Source: Anatilimnocola aggregata
Lineage (GTDB): Bacteria; Planctomycetota; Planctomycetia; Pirellulales; Pirellulaceae
NCBI RefSeq assembly: GCF_007747655.1
Contig: NZ_CP036274.1
Location: 62,001-126,000 of the forward strand
DNA length: 64,000 bases
Direction of reading: 5' to 3'
Shown here: positions 53,559-61,839 of the stretch, in pieces
How the letters are laid out: each line of letters begins with the position of its first letter
Numbering within the stretch: position 1 is the stretch's first letter
Notes under the pieces: generated by a model
Database searches by the model: none
The model's input: the letters and a program-made list of their open reading frames with translations, nothing else
What the model was told of the DNA's origin: nothing
Position numbers and translations under genes: made by a program

Positions 53559-55010
53559 ATGATGTTTACAATCCGGCCGAGCTACTCCGCTAACTGTTCG
53601 CGGCGTGCGTTTCTGCGCGTCGGCGCGGCCGGGTTGGGCGCGGTCGGTCTAACCCGACTCCTCCGTGGCGGCGAGCCGGCGGATAAGCCGTGGTTGCGAG
53701 ACAAGTCGGTCGTGTGGCTGTGGCTTGGCGGTGGTCCGCCACAGGCCGAAACGTGGGATCCGAAGCCCGACGCGCCGGAATCCGTGCGCACGATGTTCGG
53801 GGAAATTCAGACTTCGCTCCCCGGAGTCGCTTTCGGCAGCCACCTTCCGAAGCTGGCGGAGCGAGCGAACCGGCTCGCGATCATTCGCTCGTTCCAAACG
53901 CCGTGCAAGGACCATCAGGACAACTGGGTCCGGGCGATGCTCACCGGCAGCGAGGCGAAGATGTCGCCGCCCAGCGCCGGGTCAGTGTATGCGTACCTGC
54001 GAGGCACGAACAATCCGCACACGGGCGTGCCCAGCTACATCGTGCTCGACAGCGGCAACAACCAGGAGTTTCTGCAGGAGCACTTTCTCCGCGGCAATAC
54101 CCACGGCGACCTTTCTGTAGCGTATGCCCCGTTCAATCCGGCCGGCGTCATCACAAGGTCGCCGGAGCCGACCGGCCCGCGGCGGAAGCCGGACGGTGAC
54201 GTCACCTTCTCGCCTCTGGTCCAGAACATGGAGCTGCGGATCCCGGCCGACCGCGCCGCGAACCGCCGCGAGCTCCTCCGCGGGCTCGATGCCGCGACTC
54301 GCAGGCTGGAATCGGACCCAATGTGCGCGGCCCACGACGCTTACACCGAGCAGGCGTACAAGGTGCTCCAGGGGAGCGTCGCGGAGGCGTTCCGGCTCGA
54401 CCGCGAGGACCCGCGGACGGTGGAGCGGTACGACACGAGTCACATCACGCTGACGTGCCCGAACTTTCTCAAGCTGCCCGATTTCCCGCGGCGCCCGTCG
54501 CTGCTCGGCCGGCAAATGCTGATGGCCCGGCGGCTATGTGAGGCCGGTGCTGGGCTGGTGATGGTCGAGAATTGCGGGTGGGACTTCCACGGCGGCGACG
54601 GGCTTAATCCCAATGTGAAGGACGGGCTGGAGGGTTTCGGGCCGCAGCTCGACCACGCGGTGTCGGCGTTCCTCGACGACGTCCGCGACCGCGGCCTCAA
54701 GGACCGCATCCTGCTCGTCGTATGTGGTGAGATGGGTCGCACGCCGAAGATCAACCCAAAGGGTGGTCGCGACCACTGGCCGAGCCTTGCCCCGCTCCTC
54801 CTCGCAGGCGGTGGGTTCAAAATGGGCCAGGTCATAGGCGAATCGGACTCGCAGGCCGGTCGCCCGGTGACGACGCCCGTGACCCCCGCCGACCTGATCT
54901 CGACCGTGCTACGAACCTTGCTCGATCCGACGAAGCTGCGACTGTTCCCGAATATCCGTCCCGACCTGCTCCGGCGCGTCGAGGGAGTTCCGATTCCCGG
55001 CCTGTCCTGA
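53559..55010 (+). CDS. DUF1501 protein
   Basis: The 483-residue protein has a SRRAFLRVGAAGLGAVGLTR export-type start (about 14-33). Family blocks are VWLWLGGGPPQAETWDPKPD, IIRSFQTPCKDHQDNWVRAM, VENCGWDFHGGDGLNPNVKD, LLVVCGEMGRTPKINPKGGR and LAGGGFKMGQVIG. Relative to the other copies it has QAETWD instead of the usual DTFD and GEMGRTP instead of GEFGRTP, marking a separate subgroup. Codon choice in the middle of the gene is visibly more G/C-rich than its neighbours, which may indicate separate ancestry. AGGAAA lies before the ATG. It follows another DUF1501 gene by 89 bases. Confidence 0.93.
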   Translation: MMFTIRPSYSANCSRRAFLRVGAAGLGAVGLTRLLRGGEPADKPWLRDKSVVWLWLGGGPPQAETWDPKPDAPESVRTMFGEIQTSLPGVAFGSHLPKLAERANRLAIIRSFQTPCKDHQDNWVRAMLTGSEAKMSPPSAGSVYAYLRGTNNPHTGVPSYIVLDSGNNQEFLQEHFLRGNTHGDLSVAYAPFNPAGVITRSPEPTGPRRKPDGDVTFSPLVQNMELRIPADRAANRRELLRGLDAATRRLESDPMCAAHDAYTEQAYKVLQGSVAEAFRLDREDPRTVERYDTSHITLTCPNFLKLPDFPRRPSLLGRQMLMARRLCEAGAGLVMVENCGWDFHGGDGLNPNVKDGLEGFGPQLDHAVSAFLDDVRDRGLKDRILLVVCGEMGRTPKINPKGGRDHWPSLAPLLLAGGGFKMGQVIGESDSQAGRPVTTPVTPADLISTVLRTLLDPTKLRLFPNIRPDLLRRVEGVPIPGLS

Positions 55011-55062
55011 TATGCGATTCGGAGAGCGACCAAAGCTAACCTGCAAGAATCCGAGAAATCCC

Positions 55063-57561
55063 ATGAACAGCGACATACCGTTCACCGAGTTGACTTCCGA
55101 TCAACTCGAACGACGCTCGGTGCTCAAGGGCATCACGCTCGGTGCCGGTGGACCCCTGCTCGCCCCGCTGCTGCAGAAGATCGTCGCGGCCGCCGAGGTC
55201 AACGTCACGCCGCCAGAGCCCTGCGAGTATTTGCGATTCCTGCCGAAACTGATCCTGGCGTTTGCGCTGGCGGCATGCTGCTGCTCCCAGGGGATCGTTG
55301 CCCAGGAGGCCCCGTTCGAACCGTCCAAGGCGCCGAAGGAGAATCAGAAGGAGGCGGCCGACTCCCAGCACCTGCGCTCATTCCTCGATACCTATTGTGT
55401 TCGCTGCCACAATGCGAAGAAGCAATCGGGCAAGGTAACTCTCGATCAATGGCCTGACGTCCAGCTTTGGCAGCAGGTGTTCGCGGTGGTGGACGGGGGC
55501 GAAATGCCGCCCGAAGATGCAAAGCAGCCTCCACCAGTGGAACGCGCGGTCGCCCTCCGCTGGATGCGGCAAGTACTTAAGAGCATGGGGGTCGCACTCG
55601 ACGAGAGCGCAACCGTTGCGGCAAATCGCGGGAATAGTGTCGATCACGATGCCCTGTTCGGCACGGGGGTAGGTAAGGCGGGTACTCCCGCTCCTAGTAC
55701 CCGGGCTCGTCTTTGGCGACTGACTCCCAAGGCCTACGAAAACTTTCTAGACGAGAAGATACAGCAGTTCCAGCTCGACTTGCCGCTCTGTTCCCAGAAA
55801 CCGAAAGAATACGGGTTCGGGATGCCACACTTGCCGCAGGGTCAATTGAAGGCGCCGTGGTCCTTCACTCCACAATGGGATTTCACCAACTATGCTCAGA
55901 CCTTGCGCGTCGGCGAATCGGAAATTGAGATCCAGTTGCGCAATGCCAAAGCGATGGCCGATGCCATACTCCTGAAATTCGCAGGGAAATTGCGTAATGG
56001 CAAGCCGATCAGCCCAAGCAAGATCAAGGAAGGGGACCGGATCGCGCAACTCGACGCCATGATGAAGGCTGGCAAGGCGACGACATCTGATCAGGTCAGG
56101 TCGGCCGTCTCGGAAACCTTCAGCAAGATCCTGGGGCGGGAACCCGATGCCGATGAATTGGCTCGGTACTCTGCCGTGATCCAAAAGGAGCTGGAAGCAA
56201 ACGGCACCGAAGACGCGGCGCGGCAGTTGCTGATTGCAGTGCTATGTACCCCGCGATTGGTTTATCGGGTCGAGACGACCGGAGACGGCAGGAGGATACT
56301 GGCTCCGCATGACCTCGCCCGAGCAATCGCCTTCACCCTCACCGACAGCGAACCTGACGCCACGTTGCTTCAGGCGGCCAAGGAAAACAGACTCACCACC
56401 GTGGAGCAGGTTCGTGAACAGGTCGTCCGCATTCTCGACGACAAGACCATCGAGAAACCACGACTCCTGCAGTTTTTCCGTGAATACTTCGGCCACCACG
56501 CCGCCAAGGAGGTGTTCAAGGATGAGCAAACGTTGCGACGGCTGCTTCCCAATTTCGGCGGTCGGCTCGTTCTGAATAGTGACCCGACTTTCAACGCGGA
56601 GTTCTTCGTCAACGACACCGACCAATTGATTCGGTGGGTGATAAAGGAAGATAAAGATGTCCTCCACCAGCTTCTGACCACCAACAAGATCTTTGTGCTT
56701 GCGTACAATCCGGACCTCCCCAGCCGACAATCCGATCGCAGGGCGAATCTCGTGAATGTTCCTGCCGACATGCCGATGGACGTCAAGCTGGCGGCCTATG
56801 AACGACATGCGCCGAATCTCTACGAAATCGGCGATTACGATCCCAAGACATTCACGCTCACTGGTTGGACGCCGGAACGTATCTACGACATGCCGGCCGA
56901 ACATCGCATGGGGATTCTTACCCATCCCAGTTGGTTAATGGCGCAGTCGAGCAATACCGACAATCATCCCATTCACCGGGGCAAATGGATTCGCGAGAAG
57001 CTGCTCGGCCAGCGCATTCCCGACGTGCCGATCACCGTCGACGCCAAGCTCCCTGACGAACCGCACAACACGTTGCGGACGCGGATGCAGGTGACCCGGG
57101 AGGAATATTGCTGGAAGTGCCACAAGCAGATGGACCCGCTAGGTCTGCCCTTCGAGCAGTTCAACCATGTTGGCCGTTTTCGGACTACTGAAGAGGTGGT
57201 CGACAACGAAAAAACCAACGACAAGAAGAACCTCGGCAAGGACGGCAAGCCCATGGGGACGAGGTACACCACGGCGCCGCTCGATACGACGGGCGTCCTG
57301 GACGGCACCGGCGATCCCAAGCTGGACGGCGAGGTGAAGGATCCCTTCGACCTAATCCGCCGATTGGCGGCTTCGCAACGAGTGGAACAGGTCTTCGTGC
57401 GGCATGTGTTCCGGTTCTTCATGGGTCGCAACGAGACAGTCGAAGACGGACCCGTGCTGGTCGCCGCTCATCAGGCCTACCGGGACAGCGGCGGCAGCTT
57501 GAACGCTCTGCTGGCATCACTATTGACATCCGATTCGTTCCTGAGCCGAACCAAGGAGTAA
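55063..57561 (+). CDS. Chimeric cytochrome c-like protein with a DUF1552-type N-terminus
   Basis: The 832 residues have two successive export-type segments. Residues 1-45 (TSDQLERRSVLKGITLGAGG, then LLAPLLQKIVAAAE) match the start of DUF1552 proteins such as those at 42827 and 59110. Residues 57-80 (LRFLPKLILAFALAACCCSQ) are a second, Sec- or lipoprotein-like signal with a possible lipobox LAAC (69-72). The rest is an RLWRL[ST]P-lineage cytochrome: CVRCH at 112-116, GGEMPPEDAKQPP, RLWRLTPKAYENF, a DUF1592-like core, and CWKCH at 683-687 with KQMDPLGLPFEQFNHVGRFR. A TTG at 55231 could start the protein without the captured head. DUF1552 follows 4 bases later. Confidence 0.9.
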   Translation: MNSDIPFTELTSDQLERRSVLKGITLGAGGPLLAPLLQKIVAAAEVNVTPPEPCEYLRFLPKLILAFALAACCCSQGIVAQEAPFEPSKAPKENQKEAADSQHLRSFLDTYCVRCHNAKKQSGKVTLDQWPDVQLWQQVFAVVDGGEMPPEDAKQPPPVERAVALRWMRQVLKSMGVALDESATVAANRGNSVDHDALFGTGVGKAGTPAPSTRARLWRLTPKAYENFLDEKIQQFQLDLPLCSQKPKEYGFGMPHLPQGQLKAPWSFTPQWDFTNYAQTLRVGESEIEIQLRNAKAMADAILLKFAGKLRNGKPISPSKIKEGDRIAQLDAMMKAGKATTSDQVRSAVSETFSKILGREPDADELARYSAVIQKELEANGTEDAARQLLIAVLCTPRLVYRVETTGDGRRILAPHDLARAIAFTLTDSEPDATLLQAAKENRLTTVEQVREQVVRILDDKTIEKPRLLQFFREYFGHHAAKEVFKDEQTLRRLLPNFGGRLVLNSDPTFNAEFFVNDTDQLIRWVIKEDKDVLHQLLTTNKIFVLAYNPDLPSRQSDRRANLVNVPADMPMDVKLAAYERHAPNLYEIGDYDPKTFTLTGWTPERIYDMPAEHRMGILTHPSWLMAQSSNTDNHPIHRGKWIREKLLGQRIPDVPITVDAKLPDEPHNTLRTRMQVTREEYCWKCHKQMDPLGLPFEQFNHVGRFRTTEEVVDNEKTNDKKNLGKDGKPMGTRYTTAPLDTTGVLDGTGDPKLDGEVKDPFDLIRRLAASQRVEQVFVRHVFRFFMGRNETVEDGPVLVAAHQAYRDSGGSLNALLASLLTSDSFLSRTKE

Positions 57562-57565
57562 TACC

Positions 57566-58990
57566 ATGACGATTAATCGTCGCACACTGTTGCAGCAGTT
57601 TTCCGTTGGCGCCGGCGGCATGCTGCTCACCCCCTTTCTCCAGAAACTGGAGGCCCAGGAACGCGGAACCTACCGGACTCCCAAACGCGTCGTATTCGTG
57701 CTGTTCGGCAATGGCTTTCCCGAATTTGGCTCGGTTCCCACGGGCGTGTCGCTCGAAGTCCAGGAGACCCAGCAGATTCCGCTCGACCAGCACGAGTTGC
57801 CGTTCGACATCGAACCGTTCAAGCCCTACAAGGATCGGTTGGCCATTCTGCACGGCCTGCGCGGCGGGCGCGTGATGCCCTATCACGGCGGCGGTTTTGG
57901 CGCCCTTTCCGGCCTCTTCAACGGGGCAGGTACAGAACGCTTTACCAAGGTCGCTGGCGAATCGATCGACGCCGCCATTGCCCGGAAGCTGCCTGGAATC
58001 TTTCCGATTCTGAATCTGGGCATTGATCCGGGATCGGCTTCGACCCAGGCGCATTACTGCTCCTCAGCCTGGGGACCGGGGCGGCCCATCGCCTCGCAGT
58101 GCCGTCCGGAACTCGCTTACCAATCGCTCTTCGGAAGCATCGGCGCTACGAAGAACGATTTTGCGTCGCGTCGGAATCTGCTCGACTTGATGTCCGGTGA
58201 CATCAAAAAGCTGGAAGCAAATCTGACGGGAATAGAGCGAGAACAGCTCGATCATCACATCGCCGCGCTCGAAGCGCTGTCGAAGCGTGAATCGAATCTA
58301 TCTAACAAGTTCGAAGCAGGCACGCTGGCCGAGTCGGCGCCTCAGCTCCCCTCTCCTTTTCCCGTCACCTGGAAAGACACGGTCACCGCGCAGTTTGACA
58401 TTGCCGCCTCTGCTTTGGCGGTGGGTCTGACCAACGTGGTGACGATCACTTCGGAACTCTGCGCAATTCGCGGCAAATACTCCGGCATCTCCGACGTCAC
58501 CACGCACCAGTTGGGCCACGACGACCCGGACAAGGAATTGAACCTGCAGGGCTTCAAGGTTCTGGCGCTGACACGACGGCACATGGCCGAACGGACAGCC
58601 GCGCTGCTCGAGAAACTGAAGAGCACACCCGAGGATTCCGGCACGATGCTCGACAATACGCTCGTCGTATTCATGAGCGACAGTGCCGAGACCCAGCACA
58701 GCGCGGCGAACAACTGGCCGTTTGTGCTGCTGGGCAATCTCGGCGGCCGCATCCGCACCAACCAGCTCGTGCTTTACCCGATGCGCGAACATAGGCTAGG
58801 CGACCAGAGACCTGGTGAAGTAATGAAAGGGTTCGGCGGCAAAGGCCTTTCGTCGAATCCAACGATCAACACGCTGTACAACACGCTCTTGCACGCCGTG
58901 GGCGACCCGCGGCCGCATTTTAATCTGATCGGCGCAGACAGAGAGAATCCTGCGCTCGCCGGACCTCTCAAGGAGTTGCTGGTCGCGTGA
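57566..58990 (+). CDS. DUF1552-family protein, divergent HXXSHH motif
   Basis: The 474-residue protein has the start INRRTLLQQFSVGAGGMLLT, an export-type signal. The motif position reads HQLGHD (314-319). Family blocks are KRVVFVLFGNGFPEFGSVPT, YKDRLAILHGLRGGRVMPYH, YQSLFGSIGATK, MLDNTLVVFMSDSAETQHSA and LGNLGGRIRTN; a longer C-terminal loop precedes LLHAVGDPRPHFNL. It is more divergent than the 42827/59110 pair. AAGGAG lies 9 bases before the ATG, inside the end of the upstream chimeric cytochrome gene, so the two are tightly coupled. Confidence 0.91.
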   Translation: MTINRRTLLQQFSVGAGGMLLTPFLQKLEAQERGTYRTPKRVVFVLFGNGFPEFGSVPTGVSLEVQETQQIPLDQHELPFDIEPFKPYKDRLAILHGLRGGRVMPYHGGGFGALSGLFNGAGTERFTKVAGESIDAAIARKLPGIFPILNLGIDPGSASTQAHYCSSAWGPGRPIASQCRPELAYQSLFGSIGATKNDFASRRNLLDLMSGDIKKLEANLTGIEREQLDHHIAALEALSKRESNLSNKFEAGTLAESAPQLPSPFPVTWKDTVTAQFDIAASALAVGLTNVVTITSELCAIRGKYSGISDVTTHQLGHDDPDKELNLQGFKVLALTRRHMAERTAALLEKLKSTPEDSGTMLDNTLVVFMSDSAETQHSAANNWPFVLLGNLGGRIRTNQLVLYPMREHRLGDQRPGEVMKGFGGKGLSSNPTINTLYNTLLHAVGDPRPHFNLIGADRENPALAGPLKELLVA

Positions 58991-59109
58991 TTTCGGTAGG
59001 CTCTCCCGTTCGGAGTAAAGGCAAGCAGTTCAGATATCAGCCAACACGGTAGAACCAGCCAAACCAAAGGCTTCCAATGAACTTGAGTCTTATGCAAGGT
59101 GAATTGAAC

Positions 59110-60507
59110 ATGCACAACCCACTGAAAATGATCACCCCCGACCAACTCGACCGCCGCTGTGTACTCAAGGGCATCACGCTCGGCGCCGGGGCGGTCGTGC
59201 TTCAGCCGTTTCTCAACGCTCTGGCGGCCGAGGCCGCAGGCGAGGCGCCGCCGCCACGGATCGTGTTCGTGATCGAGAGCAACGGGCTCTGGCCGTACCA
59301 TCTCCGGCCGAAGAGCTTGGATGTGAAGAAACGGGACCAATGGCTGGAAGCTTCGCTCGCCGATCATGAGCTTCCCTCGCCGATCTCACCGCTCGCTCCT
59401 TTCAAGGACCGAATGACGATCATTCAAAACCTTTCGTGCAAACATGCCTTTCCGAATCATGGGTCCGGGTACGGCGCGCTGGGCTGTTACAACGCTCGTG
59501 CGAGCCAGGCCAACGGCGGGTTCAATGATCCTTTGGCTCAGACGGTCGATCATGCTCTGGCCGGATCGCTCCCCGGCATTATTCCAGTTGTCGGCTTGGG
59601 CGTGCATATGAATCCGGAGACCGCGTTTGCCAACACCGTGTCTGTCGTCGCCCGTAAGCGGCCGCTCCCCATCATCTGCCAGCCCGACATCGCCTTTGGT
59701 TCGCTCTTCGGCAGCGTCGCCGAGGGTAATGCAGCCAAGGTCTTCAAGTCGCGAAACAAACTGCTGGACTGGATTCAGTCCGACATCAAACGGGTTCAAA
59801 ACGAGTTGCCGGCAATGGATCGCGAGAAGCTCGATATCTACCTCGACACGTTCGAGCAGATGCGCTCCCGCCAGGAAAAAGTCGCGACGATCAAGGACCG
59901 CCTCAAGGCCAACCTGCCCACGATCGATAAGTTCAACAGCAAGCTCCAGACCGATCGCTTCGAGGCGCAGTGTGTCGTAGCCGTCGCGGCGCTCGCGTCG
60001 CGTTTGACGAACGTGGCGGTCATCGATGCCTCCTGCGGCCCGCACGGCTACAAAACGTGGAAGGAACTGGGCGTGAACATCGACGAGCACGGGATCGGTC
60101 ACACGCACCCGGACAGTCCCGAGCGCGACAAGAACGCCGTGCCGATCCGCCAGTTCCACGCTACGCGGGTCGCCGACCTGGCGAAGCGGCTCGCGGCCAT
60201 CCCGGAAGGCAATGGCACCATGCTCGACAGCACGCTCATCATCTGGATGAGCGACTCGGCCGAGGAGCATCACGGCCAGGGTGAACAGTGGCCCCTGGTT
60301 CTCGTCGGCAACTTGGGCGGAAAGCTCAAGACCGCCGGGCGATACCTGCAGTTCCCAAAGTACGGCGAAAAGGGACACCGCACGCTGGGCAACTTCTATC
60401 TCTCCCTACTGCACGCCGTCGGCGACAAGCGCGAGAAGTTCGGCGATTCCGATCTCGCGCTCAAGGACATCGACACCGCCGGTCCGCTGATGGAGATCTT
60501 GACGTAA
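59110..60507 (+). CDS. DUF1552-family protein, divergent HXXSHH motif
   Basis: The 465-residue protein begins MHNPLKMITPDQLDRRCVLK and continues GITLGAGAVVLQPF. This start and the leader AAGGTGAATTGAAC before the ATG are near-copies of those at 42827, indicating a recent duplication that included the ribosome-binding region. The motif position is HGIGHT (327-332). Other blocks are FKDRMTIIQNLSCKHAFPNH, SLFGSVAEGNAAK, STLIIWMSDSAEEHHGQGEQ and a C-terminal LLHAVGDKREKFGDSDLALK, then PLMEILT. It follows another DUF1552 gene directly, with no cytochrome of its own. Confidence 0.92.
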   Translation: MHNPLKMITPDQLDRRCVLKGITLGAGAVVLQPFLNALAAEAAGEAPPPRIVFVIESNGLWPYHLRPKSLDVKKRDQWLEASLADHELPSPISPLAPFKDRMTIIQNLSCKHAFPNHGSGYGALGCYNARASQANGGFNDPLAQTVDHALAGSLPGIIPVVGLGVHMNPETAFANTVSVVARKRPLPIICQPDIAFGSLFGSVAEGNAAKVFKSRNKLLDWIQSDIKRVQNELPAMDREKLDIYLDTFEQMRSRQEKVATIKDRLKANLPTIDKFNSKLQTDRFEAQCVVAVAALASRLTNVAVIDASCGPHGYKTWKELGVNIDEHGIGHTHPDSPERDKNAVPIRQFHATRVADLAKRLAAIPEGNGTMLDSTLIIWMSDSAEEHHGQGEQWPLVLVGNLGGKLKTAGRYLQFPKYGEKGHRTLGNFYLSLLHAVGDKREKFGDSDLALKDIDTAGPLMEILT

Positions 60508-60548
60508 CCGAGAAGTTAAAATCCGACACAAACCAACAGGAGAACGCC

Positions 60549-61787
60549 ATGAAAAACCGAAAGACAAAAGCTCGGCCTGCCGTTTCGCGGCGTGATTTTC
60601 TGGCCGGTTCGGCGGCTGCGGCCGCGTTCACGATCGTGCCCCGGCACGTGCTCGGTGGTGAAGGTCAGACGCCGCCCAGCGAGCAGATCCGCGCGGGGCT
60701 AATCGGCTGTGGAGGCAGAAGCTCCGGGACGTTTAGTCTGCTTGGCAAGAATGCGGTGAAGGTGGCCGAGTGTGATGTCAAGTTCAAGGACAAGGCCGAC
60801 AACAAGACGGTCTACACCGATTTTCGCCGAGTGCTCGAACGAGACGACATCGATGTGATTGCGATCGCCACGCATCCCGGCTGGCACGCGTTGATCTCGA
60901 TTGCCGCCATGGAGGCCGGCAAAGACGTGCTTTGCGAGAAGCCGCTCTGCCGATTCATTTCCGAGGGCCGCGCGATTGCCGACGCGGAAAAGAGGACCGG
61001 CCGTATCTTCCAGATCGAAAGCAAGGGCGCCCCAGGAAAGTCGAAGCTCCGCAAGATTCTCTACCACGGGCTTGTGGGCAACAAGTTCGACCGCACCGCG
61101 ATTGTTCGCGGCGGCTTCAAGCTCGATCAGTGGTATGGGCAGTTGGAATACGGCGTGGGTGCTGGCAAAGGTCTGGATTGGGATATGTACTGCGGGCCAG
61201 CGCCGCTGCGGCCTCTCAATGGGCATCGGGTCGGGGGTTCGCATCGTGGCTACTGGGATTATGACGGCGGCGGTTTGGGGGACATGGCGACGCATCATTT
61301 GTGGGGGCCCGCCTGTGCAACGGGACGAGACCTTTCCTGCCCGGTGGAGGTCATTCCCTATGCGCCACCGCAGCATCCCGAGGCAGCAGGCATGTGGGGC
61401 TGGTGCGAGGTGAAATTTGCGGATGGCTTCAAGATGGTTCTTGAAAGCACTGAATGGGGGAAGCCTTATGTGCAGCCCGAGAAGCCTGCGGATAGCGATG
61501 AAAAGTACCTGCTGGGCCTTCTCAGTCCCGAAGATCTTAAGAAGTTGGACACCTTGCCAGACGGCCCGGGAGGCGAGCCCGGCTTTTTGGAGGCGATCCG
61601 CACACGGAAGCAGGCCGGAGGCCACGCCGAGCGGGCACACAAGGTGACCATGATCTTCCACATAGCCAACGTGGCGTTTCGCTGCGGACGAACTGTGCGC
61701 ATGGACCCTGTCACCGAGCAGATCATCGGCGACGAAGAAGCCAACCGCCTGGTCAATCAGCCGATGCGAGCTCCCTGGCGGCTGTAA
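60549..61787 (+). CDS. Exported Gfo/Idh/MocA-family oxidoreductase
   Basis: The 412-residue protein has a twin-arginine signal (SRRDFLAGSAAAAAFTIVPR, from residue 13), a nucleotide-binding GLIGCGGRSSG (about 51-61), and the family catalytic-region motif CEKPLCRF after DIDVIAIATHPGWHALISIA. The C-terminal part has DYDGGGLGDMATHHLWGPAC. Such enzymes use NAD(P) to oxidise or epimerise sugars or inositols; exported Tat-type copies are numerous in planctomycetes. The ATG at 60549 follows AGGAG; earlier in-frame starts lie inside the DUF1552 gene. It sits 41 bases after that gene and 52 before the HEAT protein. Confidence 0.92.
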   Translation: MKNRKTKARPAVSRRDFLAGSAAAAAFTIVPRHVLGGEGQTPPSEQIRAGLIGCGGRSSGTFSLLGKNAVKVAECDVKFKDKADNKTVYTDFRRVLERDDIDVIAIATHPGWHALISIAAMEAGKDVLCEKPLCRFISEGRAIADAEKRTGRIFQIESKGAPGKSKLRKILYHGLVGNKFDRTAIVRGGFKLDQWYGQLEYGVGAGKGLDWDMYCGPAPLRPLNGHRVGGSHRGYWDYDGGGLGDMATHHLWGPACATGRDLSCPVEVIPYAPPQHPEAAGMWGWCEVKFADGFKMVLESTEWGKPYVQPEKPADSDEKYLLGLLSPEDLKKLDTLPDGPGGEPGFLEAIRTRKQAGGHAERAHKVTMIFHIANVAFRCGRTVRMDPVTEQIIGDEEANRLVNQPMRAPWRL

Positions 61788-61839
61788 TCAGAGATTCCGG
61801 CTTACCATCCGACAAGAACCAAAACAGGACACATTCACC

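Noticed and set aside
55012-55062. An upstream in-frame ATG for the chimeric cytochrome.
   Set aside because: It sits two bases after the previous stop, has no ribosome-binding sequence, and family similarity to DUF1552 heads begins only at 55063.
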